A model generated the notes under the pieces. That model searched no databases. It had not been told where the DNA came from and saw only the letters and a program-made list of their open reading frames with translations. The position numbers and the translations under genes are program-made. Shown in pieces: positions 1 through 9,594 of a stretch of DNA of 64,000 nt. The DNA comes from Ampullimonas aquatilis (GTDB lineage: Bacteria; Pseudomonadota; Gammaproteobacteria; Burkholderiales; Burkholderiaceae_D), in NCBI RefSeq assembly GCF_049675895.1, contig NZ_CP183834.1:2356001-2420000 (forward strand), read 5' to 3'. Numbering within the stretch: position 1 is the stretch's first letter; every line of letters begins with the position of its first letter.

Positions 1-33
1 ATAACAATAAGCAGATTGCTGGAGGCTTGATTC

Positions 34-1740
34 ATGCCGGAAAAAACCAAGCTTCCGCTCGGCAAACTCCTGATCCAGAAAGGTGTGATCAGCGAAGATC
101 AATTGCGTATCACGCTGCTGGAACAAAAACGCAGCGGTGAGCAATTGGGCAAGCTGTTCATCAAGCTCGGTTTTGCGACAGAGGCCACCATTCGCGAGGC
201 ATTGAGTGAAACCCTGAATCAGCAGAGTGCCGATCTTTCGCATCTGGTGGTCAGTGCCAACGCGTTGGGACTCATTCCCAAAGATATTGCCAAGCGTTAC
301 CGTGTCTTTCCATTGGTCTACGACAGACTCCAGAAATCCCTCACACTGGGTATGTCTGATACCAATAATATTGTGGCACTTGATCAGATATCGGCCCTGA
401 TTGGCAACGAGATAATCATTACCCCAATGCTGGCCAGTGAGTCCGATATCATGCGGGCAATTGACCAGTATTATGGATTTGATCTCTCCATTGATGGTAT
501 TTTGCATGAGATTGAAACCGGTGAAGTCGATTATCAAAGCCTGCAGACCATCTCCAACGAATACAGCCAACCACTAGTCAGGCTGATTGATTCGCTACTG
601 GCTGATGCAGTACAACAGGGTGCCTCGGATATCCATTTTGAACCTGAGCAGTTCTTCCTGAGAATCCGTTATCGGATCGATGGTGTATTGCGTCAGATCC
701 GCAGTCTACACAAAACCTATTGGCCAGCCATGGCCGTGCGCCTGAAGGTCATGAGCGGCATGAATATCGCCGAAAATCGTGCACCGCAGGATGGTCGGAC
801 ATCGATCAGTTTTTCCGGGCGGCAAATCGACTTTCGGGTCGCTGCACAACCGACCACGCACGGTGAGAATATTGTGCTGCGCATATTGGATCGACAAAAA
901 GGCATTGTTCCCCTGGAGGGGTTGGGACTGACGGAAAATAATCTGACCCTGTTAAAGATCATGCTGGCGCGTCCTGAAGGGATCATCCTCGTCACTGGTC
1001 CGACAGGCAGCGGCAAATCGACGACCCTGTACTCCATTTTGAATCATGTCAATACGGATGCCGTCAACATCATGACGCTAGAGGATCCAGTCGAATATCC
1101 AATGACGATGATCCGCCAGACTTCAGTCAATGAATCCGCAAAAATGGGCTTTGCCAATGGTATCCGTTCCATGATGCGACAGGATCCGGACATTATTCTG
1201 GTTGGTGAAATCCGTGATGCAGAAACCGCTGAAATGGCCTTTCGTGCCGCAATGACAGGTCATCAGGTGTACTCGACACTACATACCAATTCGGCTATTG
1301 GCGCCATCTCTCGTCTGCTCGATATTGGTGTGTTGCCCGACATCATGGCGGGCAACATCATTGGTATGGTGGCACAGCGACTGATCCGCAAACTGTGCCC
1401 ACACTGTAAAACACCTTATCAACCCGACGCCATCGAATGCCGTTTGCTTGGTCTTGCGGTAGCACCACCCGATCTGACCATTTACCGTGCGACTGGATGT
1501 GAACACTGTGATCATTATGGTTATAAGGGACGGATGGCCATCATGGAGTTGCTCAAGACCAACTTTGATTTGGACGATCTGATCGGTCGCAGAGCCAGCA
1601 CCAGGGAATTGAGAAGCCTGGCGATGGAGAGTGGCTTTTCACCCCTGATCGAAGATGGTATTCGCCGGGTCCTGGATGGATCGACCTCATTGGATGAGAT
1701 ATCACGCGTGCTTGATCTCACCGAAAGGCTAAGTCTATGA
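34..1740 (+). CDS. gspE: GspE/PilB-type secretion ATPase
   Basis: Cytoplasmic hexameric ATPase that powers assembly of a type II secretion pseudopilus or type IV pilus. The 568-residue protein has the N-terminal T2SE domain (about residues 1-150), a Walker A motif GPTGSGKST near residue 322, the Asp-box and Walker B region (DPDIILVGEIRD) and a late tetracysteine zinc site (CPHC then CEHC). The length fits MshE/GspE proteins. The ATG is preceded by GGAGG. Its last 4 bases overlap the next gene, so translation is probably coupled. Whether the machine secretes proteins or builds a pilus is open; the PilN/PilO-like and MshK-like neighbours favour an MSHA-like pilus. Confidence 0.93.
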   Translation: MPEKTKLPLGKLLIQKGVISEDQLRITLLEQKRSGEQLGKLFIKLGFATEATIREALSETLNQQSADLSHLVVSANALGLIPKDIAKRYRVFPLVYDRLQKSLTLGMSDTNNIVALDQISALIGNEIIITPMLASESDIMRAIDQYYGFDLSIDGILHEIETGEVDYQSLQTISNEYSQPLVRLIDSLLADAVQQGASDIHFEPEQFFLRIRYRIDGVLRQIRSLHKTYWPAMAVRLKVMSGMNIAENRAPQDGRTSISFSGRQIDFRVAAQPTTHGENIVLRILDRQKGIVPLEGLGLTENNLTLLKIMLARPEGIILVTGPTGSGKSTTLYSILNHVNTDAVNIMTLEDPVEYPMTMIRQTSVNESAKMGFANGIRSMMRQDPDIILVGEIRDAETAEMAFRAAMTGHQVYSTLHTNSAIGAISRLLDIGVLPDIMAGNIIGMVAQRLIRKLCPHCKTPYQPDAIECRLLGLAVAPPDLTIYRATGCEHCDHYGYKGRMAIMELLKTNFDLDDLIGRRASTRELRSLAMESGFSPLIEDGIRRVLDGSTSLDEISRVLDLTERLSL

Positions 1741-2942
1741 GCATGTATACCTATAGCTCGATGGATGTCACCGGGAAAATTGTCAGAGGCAGCATGGAGG
1801 CTGCCAACATTTCTGATCTGGAACTGCGCTTGAAACGCCTGGCACTTGATCTGATTGATTCGCATCCTGCAAAACAAAAAAGGCAGGCATTGGGTCAGAG
1901 CAGAATAAAACGGCAGGATCTGATCAACTTCTGTTTTCATCTCGAACAACTCATCGGTGCTGGCGTCCCCTTGCTGGAAAGTCTTGCCGACCTGCGAGAC
2001 AGTATGGATCATCCCCGTTTTCGGGAAGTGGTCGCCGAGTTGATCGAAGATATTGAAGGTGGTCTACAACTTTCTGCGGCCATGACACGGCACCCGCAAA
2101 TTTTTGATAATACGTTCTGCAGTCTGATCATGGCAGGCGAACAAAGTGGCAAGATAGCCGATGTGTTCAAAAATCTGAGTGAGAACCTGAAATGGCAGGA
2201 TGAACTCGCAGCTCAGACCAAAAAAGTACTGATGTATCCGGCATTTGTTGGTGTAGTCGTACTGGGTGTCACATTTTTTCTGATGATTTATCTGGTTCCT
2301 CAACTGACCTCGTTTATAAGAAACATGGGGCAGGAACTACCCTTGCACACCAAGGTGCTGATCATTGTTTCAAATATTTTTATTCAATACTGGTACGTCA
2401 TTATTGCCCTGCCTTTCATTGCCTGGGGAACACTGATTGCGCTGCTGAAAAACAGCCCTCAGGCCCGCTACCAGATTGATGGCTACAAGCTGAAACTCTG
2501 GTTGATTGGCCCTATTCTGCACAAAATCATTCTGGCACGATTTGCCACTTTTTTTGCCTTGATGTATGCCTCTGGTATTAGCGTTCTTGACTGTATTCGA
2601 TTATCACAAGGGATTGTCGGCAATCAGGTCATTGCAGATGGTCTGGCACGCGCTGGTCAGTTGATTTCTGAAGGACAGGGAATCACAGCCAGTTTTCAAG
2701 GCGTTGGCATATTTCCACCACTCGTCACAAAAATGCTCAAGGTCGGTGAATCAACCGGTTCACTTGATACGGCATTGCGTAATGTCAGCTATTTTTATAA
2801 CCGCGAAGTCAAGGAGGCCATTGAAAAAGTGCAGGCCATGATTGAACCCGTCATGACCGTCATTCTTGGACTGATATTAGGCTGGATCATGTTATCAGTC
2901 CTGGGCCCCATTTATGACACGATCAGCAAAATCAAAACCTGA
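1737..2942 (+). CDS. gspF: GspF/PilC-type inner membrane platform protein
   Basis: Polytopic inner-membrane platform protein that couples the ATPase to pseudopilin assembly. The 401 residues contain two T2SSF repeats (about 65-190 and 270-390), each beginning with a conserved helix pattern (FCFHLEQLIGAGVPLLESL; FFALMYASGISVLDCI), and three membrane segments near residues 165-190, 215-240 and 370-395. It starts in a 4-base ATGA overlap with the upstream ATPase gene, which is classic operon coupling. No lesion is seen. Confidence 0.92.
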   Translation: MSMYTYSSMDVTGKIVRGSMEAANISDLELRLKRLALDLIDSHPAKQKRQALGQSRIKRQDLINFCFHLEQLIGAGVPLLESLADLRDSMDHPRFREVVAELIEDIEGGLQLSAAMTRHPQIFDNTFCSLIMAGEQSGKIADVFKNLSENLKWQDELAAQTKKVLMYPAFVGVVVLGVTFFLMIYLVPQLTSFIRNMGQELPLHTKVLIIVSNIFIQYWYVIIALPFIAWGTLIALLKNSPQARYQIDGYKLKLWLIGPILHKIILARFATFFALMYASGISVLDCIRLSQGIVGNQVIADGLARAGQLISEGQGITASFQGVGIFPPLVTKMLKVGESTGSLDTALRNVSYFYNREVKEAIEKVQAMIEPVMTVILGLILGWIMLSVLGPIYDTISKIKT

Positions 2943-2962
2943 AGAACCACTAAAGGCTCTCT

Positions 2963-4543
2963 GTGAATAAACAGTTTTTCTATTTAACCAATAATCAACT
3001 CACCGTATATCAGGAGCAGCAGGGTCTATTGGCTATCGATGATCAATTTGCCAATGACTCACATGGCTGGCAGGCTTTTGCCGAATACGTTCAAAATCAT
3101 AAAACAATCCGTACTTCAATACTGACCGATCTGATTGAAGAAGATTTTCAATGCGATCTGTTACCGCATGTTTTTGGCAAGGTAAAGCAAACGCTCAAAC
3201 AGCGGCGCCTGACACAACTATACAGAGATACCCCCTATCATCTGGCCCTGCAGCAGGGTCGTGCCATCGATGGACGCAAAGATGACAAGGTATTATTTAG
3301 TGCCCTGACCAATCCCAGTCTTCTGACACCATGGCTTGATGCCATTGCTCAAAATGATATACCGCTGGTAGGCATATACTCGTCAGCACATTTGAGCGAA
3401 CGATTGATCGGCGCATGTCATTTTGAACATGAGCATTTATTGCTCGTCACATGTCAATCCAGTGGGATCCGTCAGAGCTATTTTCAGAATGGCAGACTCA
3501 AGTTCAGTCGATTGACACCATCAACAGAACAACGGCAAGAAACCATTGCTGAAGCTGTTTTGAATGAAACGGCAAAAACCCAGCAATTCCTGACCAACAC
3601 GCGGTTACTGCCACGCAGCAGTGTTGTCCATACTGTTCTGATAGGTACGGCTGCTGATATCAAACTGCTCATCTCAAGCCGTGTAGACACGGTGCCTCTT
3701 GAACATGAGTACATTGACATCAATCATATTTTTTCACGTCTGTCTGACAGGCAATATCACCCAATCCGAGCCGAGCATGTTGAAGAAATATTTCTGGCGC
3801 TATTAGCCAGAAAATCATTACAGGCCAATTATGCGCCCGCTGAACAGACACATCGATATCGGTTGTGGCGAGTCAATTTTTCTCTTTATGCATCCAGTAC
3901 GCTGATACTGCTTGCAGCACTGCTATGGAGTGGGTTAAATACACTTGATATCTATCAAGAGCAAAATCAGCTTGAGCAATTGATGCAGCAAAACAATATT
4001 GCTGAAATGAAGCTGCAACTTGCCAAATCAGCGCTGCCGCCTACTCCCGTGAATTCACAAACGCTGAAAGCCTCAGTGGAGATTGCTGACATGCTTGCCA
4101 GCAATCATCCGGATCTGGACTACCTGATAGGACATCTCAGCCAAGTATTGGACAGAATGCCACAAATCAGACTGGATCGCTTGCAATGGAAAGCCAATAA
4201 CACCATTGATGACCATACTGGTGATACCGCTGTCAGTACACAAGAGCCCACTACAGACGGATTGGAACCCAGGCCAGCGGCAATTCATATCGGCGTACCA
4301 CAGAAAGTGACTCAGACATTATTGATTGAGGGGGAGATTGTTCCCTATCAAAGAAATTACCGATTTGCCGTAGAAAGTCTGCGGCAGTTTGGTGATTTGC
4401 TGACCCGAAATAAAAACATCGCGATCGAAGTGATTCGCAACCCTTTTGACACTCGATCATCAACAACGCTGGAAGGTCTCATGAGCAATGAGGAAAGCGA
4501 TATCAAGGGTGCTTTTTCCTTAAAACTGATCTGGCATCCTTAA
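2963..4543 (+). CDS. GspL/PilM-PilN-like assembly protein
   Basis: Probable inner-membrane assembly component of the same machine. The 526-residue protein has a long N-terminal cytoplasmic part that resembles the actin-like fold of GspL/MshI/PilM (pattern LLLVTCQSSGIRQSYF), a single membrane segment near residues 305-325, a short coiled coil rich in Gln and Leu just after it, and a periplasmic PilN-like ferredoxin-fold tail. The start is GTG, with AAGG a few bases upstream. The role is inferred mainly from position between the GspF-like and PilO-like genes; family identity is moderate. Confidence 0.7.
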   Translation: MNKQFFYLTNNQLTVYQEQQGLLAIDDQFANDSHGWQAFAEYVQNHKTIRTSILTDLIEEDFQCDLLPHVFGKVKQTLKQRRLTQLYRDTPYHLALQQGRAIDGRKDDKVLFSALTNPSLLTPWLDAIAQNDIPLVGIYSSAHLSERLIGACHFEHEHLLLVTCQSSGIRQSYFQNGRLKFSRLTPSTEQRQETIAEAVLNETAKTQQFLTNTRLLPRSSVVHTVLIGTAADIKLLISSRVDTVPLEHEYIDINHIFSRLSDRQYHPIRAEHVEEIFLALLARKSLQANYAPAEQTHRYRLWRVNFSLYASSTLILLAALLWSGLNTLDIYQEQNQLEQLMQQNNIAEMKLQLAKSALPPTPVNSQTLKASVEIADMLASNHPDLDYLIGHLSQVLDRMPQIRLDRLQWKANNTIDDHTGDTAVSTQEPTTDGLEPRPAAIHIGVPQKVTQTLLIEGEIVPYQRNYRFAVESLRQFGDLLTRNKNIAIEVIRNPFDTRSSTTLEGLMSNEESDIKGAFSLKLIWHP

Positions 4544-4555
4544 GGAATCAATATC

Positions 4556-5224
4556 ATGACAGCTCAAACATCTTTCACAATCCGAAGCAGGACTTATTCT
4601 GCCATGAAGAAGGATTTACCATTTATAAGAAATTCACTCATTGTGTTTATCGTTTGTCTGTTATTCAGCATGGGGCTGATCTTGAATAGTGAGTTTTTAC
4701 TAAGCAAACGGCACGATGCCAAGCTGCAGATGACCGAGCAGCTTTCAAATCTGAACGAGCAGAATCGGCTCCTGGCAGAGGAAAATCAGGACATCACAAA
4801 ATTCTTGCCGCAGTTTTTAGATTTGCAGCAACACGGTTTTATCGGCCCTGAAAAACGTTTGGAGTGGATAGAGCAAATCAGGCATATCCAAACAACGCTC
4901 CAGCTGCCATCACTCACTTTTGAAGTTGGTCCCCAACAGGCTTTTATTCTTGATCCCACAATTCCAGTCATGGATTATCAGCTTCAAGGCAGCCGATTAA
5001 AGTTACACATGCGATTGCTTCATGAAATGGATCTGTTCCGTTTTCTCGATAGACTCAAGCGTACTGTGACTTATGCACTCCAGGAATGCACGATGGGACA
5101 CGCCGATACAGTGATCGTCAATGCGTTATCACCACGCCTTGATGTCGACTGCACGATGTACTGGATTACGCTGACTGACCCCAATACCAATAATACACTG
5201 GCATCAGCCGGTAACCTGCATTGA
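4556..5224 (+). CDS. PilO/GspM-like protein
   Basis: Bitopic inner-membrane protein: one membrane helix at about residues 25-47, then a coiled coil (about 50-85, with repeated Leu-Asn-Gln-Glu) and a small alpha/beta domain. This is the PilO/GspM architecture, and the 222-residue length fits. It would pair with the preceding PilN/GspL-like protein to form the alignment complex between the inner-membrane platform and the outer-membrane channel. It starts 12 bases after its upstream neighbour. Sequence conservation in this family is low, so the call rests on architecture and gene order. Confidence 0.65.
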   Translation: MTAQTSFTIRSRTYSAMKKDLPFIRNSLIVFIVCLLFSMGLILNSEFLLSKRHDAKLQMTEQLSNLNEQNRLLAEENQDITKFLPQFLDLQQHGFIGPEKRLEWIEQIRHIQTTLQLPSLTFEVGPQQAFILDPTIPVMDYQLQGSRLKLHMRLLHEMDLFRFLDRLKRTVTYALQECTMGHADTVIVNALSPRLDVDCTMYWITLTDPNTNNTLASAGNLH

Positions 5225-5235
5225 AGGACAGCATC

Positions 5236-5655
5236 ATGCGATTCATTTTGTTTTTATGCCTGATGACGCTGACTCATGCCGATGTGATGGCAGATGAATC
5301 GATGGGACGGTTATTCATGTCGGTGGCAGAACGTCGTGCGCTGGACAAGCTACGTCAGGCAGACGGAACAACCCCTATCACCAGCCAAACGCTGAATGAT
5401 GCGCCCGTTACCCTGAATGGTTTCCTGAAACGCAGTAGCGGCAAAACCACGGTCTGGATCAATCAACTTGCTCATAATGACGGCATCACATCGCCACAGA
5501 GCCATGCTCTTGCCACATCTGTCAGCACATCAAATGTGCTGCTTACATTGCGATCTGGAAAAAATATTCATTTGAAAGTCGGACAAACGTTTGATACCGA
5601 GACTGGTGTTACCCATGAAATCAGCGAGACGACCTCCTCTCGCCAGATTAAATAA
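5236..5655 (+). CDS. MshK-like periplasmic protein
   Basis: Small exported protein of 139 residues with an N-terminal signal peptide (MRFILFLCLMTLTHADVMA) and a predicted beta-rich body. The ATG at 5236 is chosen because GAAGGA lies 7 bases before it; an upstream in-frame TTG at 5221 is less likely. The pattern of AERRALDKLRQ followed by a short LNGFLKRSSGKTTVWIN strand pair resembles small MshK-type proteins found beside pilus genes in betaproteobacteria. Exact function is unknown; it may help the secretin or the alignment complex. Confidence 0.55.
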   Translation: MRFILFLCLMTLTHADVMADESMGRLFMSVAERRALDKLRQADGTTPITSQTLNDAPVTLNGFLKRSSGKTTVWINQLAHNDGITSPQSHALATSVSTSNVLLTLRSGKNIHLKVGQTFDTETGVTHEISETTSSRQIK

Positions 5656-5657
5656 TC

Positions 5658-7163
5658 ATGACAATCATGGCATCTTTGATCATCATCACAAAAATTGCGC
5701 CTAAGCCAAACCAGAGGTCTCGCCGAGACGTTCAGCGAACGCGTGCCCGATCCACACAAAGTGGTGCGGCCTTGTTGATTATTCTGGCCATATTCACAAT
5801 TTCTGCTGCTGCACTTCTACTCAATGCCCTCAATAAAAATAATGCACAACTGATCTATGACAAGGCCAGCTCCACCTTGTTGGCTCAGTCCAAAGAAGCT
5901 CTGATCAATTGGGCAACCTTGCCTGGTGGTGCTGCGCTGGGTAAACTGCCGGCACCCGATAATCTTGCGATCAACGAGATCCCTGCACTCAATTATGATG
6001 GATCAAGCAATCTCGGCTGTCCCTTTACTACTTGGGTACCGGGTAATAATCTGATCAGTACCGGGGCAGCCATTCGATGCCAGGGACGATTACCCTGGAA
6101 ATCACTTGGTCTGGTATTGGAGGCACCCAGTGCCAGTGATCCGACGGGCATGATGCCATGGTATGCCGTGTCGGCCAATCTGCTTGATCCCTGCTTTGAG
6201 CCCATGCTCAATTCTGCGGTTCTGAATTGGCAATATCAGGGGAGCTATACCTGTACAACGGGTAAACTCGCCTATCCTTGGTTAACCGTACATGATGAAA
6301 AGGGTAACATACTCTCCAATCGGGTCGCTGCAGTCATTATCCTGCCAGGTGCACCTCTCGGTACACAAAACCGCACCACGACAACGCTGGCTGGTACTGC
6401 CGCCTATCTGGATACGGTGACTGTGACAGCTGCCTGTCAGGCCCCTTGTGTTGCTGGTACTTATAGCAATGCCAATCTGAATCCGGGTAACGATTTCATT
6501 ATGGGCAAAGACAGCCGGATTGTTGCCGCCACAGACCCAGGCTATGCACAACCGTACTACTTCAATGACAAGATCGTCTACATCACAATTGATGAATTGA
6601 TTGCCGCAGCGGAAAAACGGGCAGCTCTTGAAATGAAAATCAATTTGCGAAATTTCTATGCCAATAAAAACTATTTTCCATTTGCAGCCAGTATAGGCAG
6701 CTCTACCGGTGATTGTGTTTCAGGCAACACCCGTGGAATGCTGCCTACTGCTGTTGGTAATTGTGGCGCAGGTGATTTCCTGGCCGGTATGCCAGGCTGG
6801 TTCAATCTCGGAAAATGGTACAACTATCTCTACTACACCGTGGCACCAGCCTGTATCCCCGGCACAGTCAAATGTAATCGACCCGCACCGAATAACACTT
6901 ATTTGCGAGTTGGTACGCTAATCAATTCTCGAGCATTGTTGATTACAACCGGAAGACCCGTTATCAATGTACCTGCTCAGATTCCAGCACTGACAACACC
7001 ACCGTATGCTGCCAAAGGTGGAGCACAAACCGGTTATCCCTCCATGCTGGTCAGTGATTATCTGGACAGTATCGAAAATACCAATGGCAATGATACTTAC
7101 GATCCTGTTGAGACAGTTCGCAGCACCATCTACAACGATCAGCTATTCATTGTTTCACCTTAG
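5658..7163 (+). CDS. PilX/GspK-like minor pilin protein
   Basis: A 501-residue protein with an N-terminal basic segment followed by one hydrophobic helix (GAALLIILAIFTISAAALLL, about residues 36-56) and a large extracytoplasmic domain with several Cys residues. The arrangement QSGAALLIILAI resembles PilX/GspK minor pilins, which have a weak prepilin peptidase site and lack the usual Glu at position +5. It follows the MshK-like gene by 2 bases and precedes a clear prepilin gene by 9. It would sit at the tip of the pseudopilus. An alternative start is the ATG four codons later. Confidence 0.6.
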   Translation: MTIMASLIIITKIAPKPNQRSRRDVQRTRARSTQSGAALLIILAIFTISAAALLLNALNKNNAQLIYDKASSTLLAQSKEALINWATLPGGAALGKLPAPDNLAINEIPALNYDGSSNLGCPFTTWVPGNNLISTGAAIRCQGRLPWKSLGLVLEAPSASDPTGMMPWYAVSANLLDPCFEPMLNSAVLNWQYQGSYTCTTGKLAYPWLTVHDEKGNILSNRVAAVIILPGAPLGTQNRTTTTLAGTAAYLDTVTVTAACQAPCVAGTYSNANLNPGNDFIMGKDSRIVAATDPGYAQPYYFNDKIVYITIDELIAAAEKRAALEMKINLRNFYANKNYFPFAASIGSSTGDCVSGNTRGMLPTAVGNCGAGDFLAGMPGWFNLGKWYNYLYYTVAPACIPGTVKCNRPAPNNTYLRVGTLINSRALLITTGRPVINVPAQIPALTTPPYAAKGGAQTGYPSMLVSDYLDSIENTNGNDTYDPVETVRSTIYNDQLFIVSP

Positions 7164-7172
7164 GTTCAAACC

Positions 7173-7970
7173 ATGATGATCCATTATTCAAAAAACAGAT
7201 TATCCGGCTTTACTCTGGCCGAGATGGCCATTGTGCTTGTCATTGTAGGTTTGTTGCTGGGTGGTATGTTGATGCCCATTGCAACACAGGTGCAGCAACA
7301 AAAAGCGACAGATACCAGAAAAACGCTGGAACAGATCAAAGAAGCGTTACTGGGGTTTGCGGCAGCCAATGGCCGTTTACCATGTCCTGCATCGGCCACA
7401 TCGGCTGGTCAAGAGAGTTTTGCTGGTGGTGGAAATGCCAGCAATGGGCTTTGTTCAAATTTTTATAATGGTTTTCTACCCGCTGCCACACTAGGTATCA
7501 TGCCCAGTGATGGTCAGGGTTATGCCATTGACGCCTGGGGTCTGACTCAGAACCGAATCCATTATGCGGTCTACACGGGCACTATCAATGCTGTCACCAA
7601 TCCGTTTACCCGGACCAATGGTCTCCGAAGTGCCGGGATCAACAATGTCGCAGCCACATTACCACTACTTTCTGTCTGCGCCAGCGCCAGCGGCATATCG
7701 GCGACAAACTGTGGTGGGGGCCTCGGCAACACGCTGGCCAACAATGTCCCAATCATCATTTATTCATTGGGTAAAAATGCCGCAAATGGTGGTGCCACAT
7801 TAGATGAAGCCGCCAATCCCAATCCAGGAAGTGCCAATAATGATGCGGTCTTTGTTGCTCATGATCCAACACCGGCCAACGCACCCAATGGTGAGTTTGA
7901 CGACATTGTCACCTGGCTGTCACTCAACACCCTGTTTAGCCGAATGATCATGGCTGGCTCACTTCCCTGA
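7173..7970 (+). CDS. prepilin-type N-methylation protein (minor pseudopilin)
   Basis: Type IV prepilin-like protein of 265 residues. The cleavage motif is clear: Gly12-Phe13, Glu at mature position +5 (GFTLAEMAIVLVIVGLLL), then the hydrophobic assembly helix. The mature domain is rich in Gly, Asn and Ala, with several Cys (PCPAS, GLCSNF, SVCAS, TNCGG) that may form disulfides. It is processed by a prepilin peptidase, not seen in this window. It is co-directional and tightly spaced with the preceding minor pilin. The large mature domain suggests a minor subunit and not the main shaft protein. Confidence 0.82.
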   Translation: MMIHYSKNRLSGFTLAEMAIVLVIVGLLLGGMLMPIATQVQQQKATDTRKTLEQIKEALLGFAAANGRLPCPASATSAGQESFAGGGNASNGLCSNFYNGFLPAATLGIMPSDGQGYAIDAWGLTQNRIHYAVYTGTINAVTNPFTRTNGLRSAGINNVAATLPLLSVCASASGISATNCGGGLGNTLANNVPIIIYSLGKNAANGGATLDEAANPNPGSANNDAVFVAHDPTPANAPNGEFDDIVTWLSLNTLFSRMIMAGSLP

Positions 7971-7985
7971 AGCAAAGATCACATC

Positions 7986-8753
7986 ATGTTTTTACAAATT
8001 CGCACCATCGCTTATTACACCATTCTGGAGGGTTTGAGAAACCGGATTCTCTGGCTGGTCGGTCTGATCCTGCTTTGCGGTATTGGACTCACCGTCTTTT
8101 TAGGGGAACTCGCCATTACCGAGCAACGGGAAATGCAGGTGGCGTTGCTTGCTGTTTTCCTGCGTTTTTCCCTGGCGTTTCTTGTCGCCACTTTTGTGGT
8201 GACCAGCATGGTGCGCGAGTTTAACGATAAAAGTATCGACCTGTTGCTGGCATTGCCCATTTCTCGGTCAGTCTACTTGCTAGGTAAATTGGCCGGCTTT
8301 ACTTTTCTGGCTGTTTTACCCTCACTCGCTTGTGGTGTTCTGACGCTGTTACTGAGCTCCTGGCAGCAAAGTGCCTTGTGGTCTATTACATTGGGATTCG
8401 AGTTATGGCTGGTGGCTGGTTTCAGCCTGCTCTGTGCGTTCACGTTTAACCAGACAATGACTGCCCTGAGCACATCCATGGCATTTTATCTGTTAGGACG
8501 ATCCATCAGCGTCATACATCTGATTGGTCATGGAACCAACGGTAGCCAAAGCCTGCTGCAACGATTCATTGCTTTTTTCATTGATATCATCAGCACTGTT
8601 ATGCCACATCTGGATCAGTTTGCCAGAACAGAATGGCTGGTCTACCGTAACGGTACACTGGATATGATTCTGCCTTTATTTCTGCAGGCCAGCATCTACC
8701 TCACTTTGTTGAGCGCTGCGTCATTATTTGATTTGCATCGCAGGAACGTATAA
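7986..8753 (+). CDS. ABC-2 type transporter permease
   Basis: Integral membrane protein of 255 residues with about six transmembrane helices and the pattern VREFNDKSIDLLLALPISRSVYLLGK, typical of ABC-2 permeases. Its ATP-binding partner is not downstream and may lie left of the window. It starts 15 bases after the minor pilin gene and is followed after 2 bases by the next reading frame, so it belongs to the same transcription unit. A membrane transporter inside a pseudopilin operon is a recurring but unexplained arrangement; the substrate is unknown. Confidence 0.75.
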   Translation: MFLQIRTIAYYTILEGLRNRILWLVGLILLCGIGLTVFLGELAITEQREMQVALLAVFLRFSLAFLVATFVVTSMVREFNDKSIDLLLALPISRSVYLLGKLAGFTFLAVLPSLACGVLTLLLSSWQQSALWSITLGFELWLVAGFSLLCAFTFNQTMTALSTSMAFYLLGRSISVIHLIGHGTNGSQSLLQRFIAFFIDIISTVMPHLDQFARTEWLVYRNGTLDMILPLFLQASIYLTLLSAASLFDLHRRNV

Positions 8754-8755
8754 TC

Positions 8756-9466
8756 ATGCGTGACCGTCCCTTACGTTATGTCCCACGACCAGTCCTGATG
8801 TTTCTGGTCTTGAGTCTGGTTCTGCAAATTGCGTTCAACGTCAGGCCAACTACCTTATCAGCCAGGCTCGACAAACTGGCAGCACCACCTGATATAGCCA
8901 CGCTAAGGCTGCTAAGTCTGGGTGAACCCATTGCCCTTGCCAAAGCCTTGATGCTATATACCCAATCCTTTGACAATCAGACTGGTGCTCAAATACCACT
9001 GGCAAGACTTGATTACCCGATACTGGAAAGCTGGCTTGATCATATTCAGGCATTAGATCCAGCCTCACAATATCCATTACTCATGGCCAGCCGCATTTAT
9101 GCTGAAGTCGCTGAGCCAGACAGACAGCGCAGTATGCTGGAATTTATCTATACCCATTTCTTTGAGGACCCGAATCACCGTTGGCCATGGCTTGCCCATG
9201 CCGCAATCATCGCCAAGCACCGGCTACATGATCTGCCACTTGCCAGAAAATATGCGCAGGCAATTCGTCTGAGTGCCAATGATCCTGGGATACCACATTG
9301 GGCCAGTCAGATGGAAATCTTTATTCTTGAAGATATGGAGGAACAGCAAAGTGCACAAATACTGCTTGGTGCATTACTGGAAACTGGTCAGATTACCGAT
9401 CCGGAAGAACTAAGGTTCTTGAACAACCGACTAAAAATGCACAGTTTTGATTCATCGCCGAATTAA
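8756..9466 (+). CDS. helical-repeat protein of the pilus operon, unknown function
   Basis: A 236-residue protein with one N-terminal membrane anchor or signal (about residues 13-30) followed by an all-helical region that reads like degenerate TPR repeats (YPLLMASRIYAEVAEP; LPLARKYAQAIRLSANDPG). It follows the ABC permease by 2 bases. A periplasmic scaffold role for the machine is plausible but is inference. I do not recognise a named family. Confidence 0.6.
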   Translation: MRDRPLRYVPRPVLMFLVLSLVLQIAFNVRPTTLSARLDKLAAPPDIATLRLLSLGEPIALAKALMLYTQSFDNQTGAQIPLARLDYPILESWLDHIQALDPASQYPLLMASRIYAEVAEPDRQRSMLEFIYTHFFEDPNHRWPWLAHAAIIAKHRLHDLPLARKYAQAIRLSANDPGIPHWASQMEIFILEDMEEQQSAQILLGALLETGQITDPEELRFLNNRLKMHSFDSSPN

Positions 9467-9594
9467 AAAAACTCAAGTTTGCCAAGCCAAAGTCGATATT
9501 TGATCTAGCCATTTGATTATTTTTGAAAATAGCAGATAGGTAATACCTTTTGATCAAACCAGATAAGAATAATTTTTTACCATAAGGGAATAAT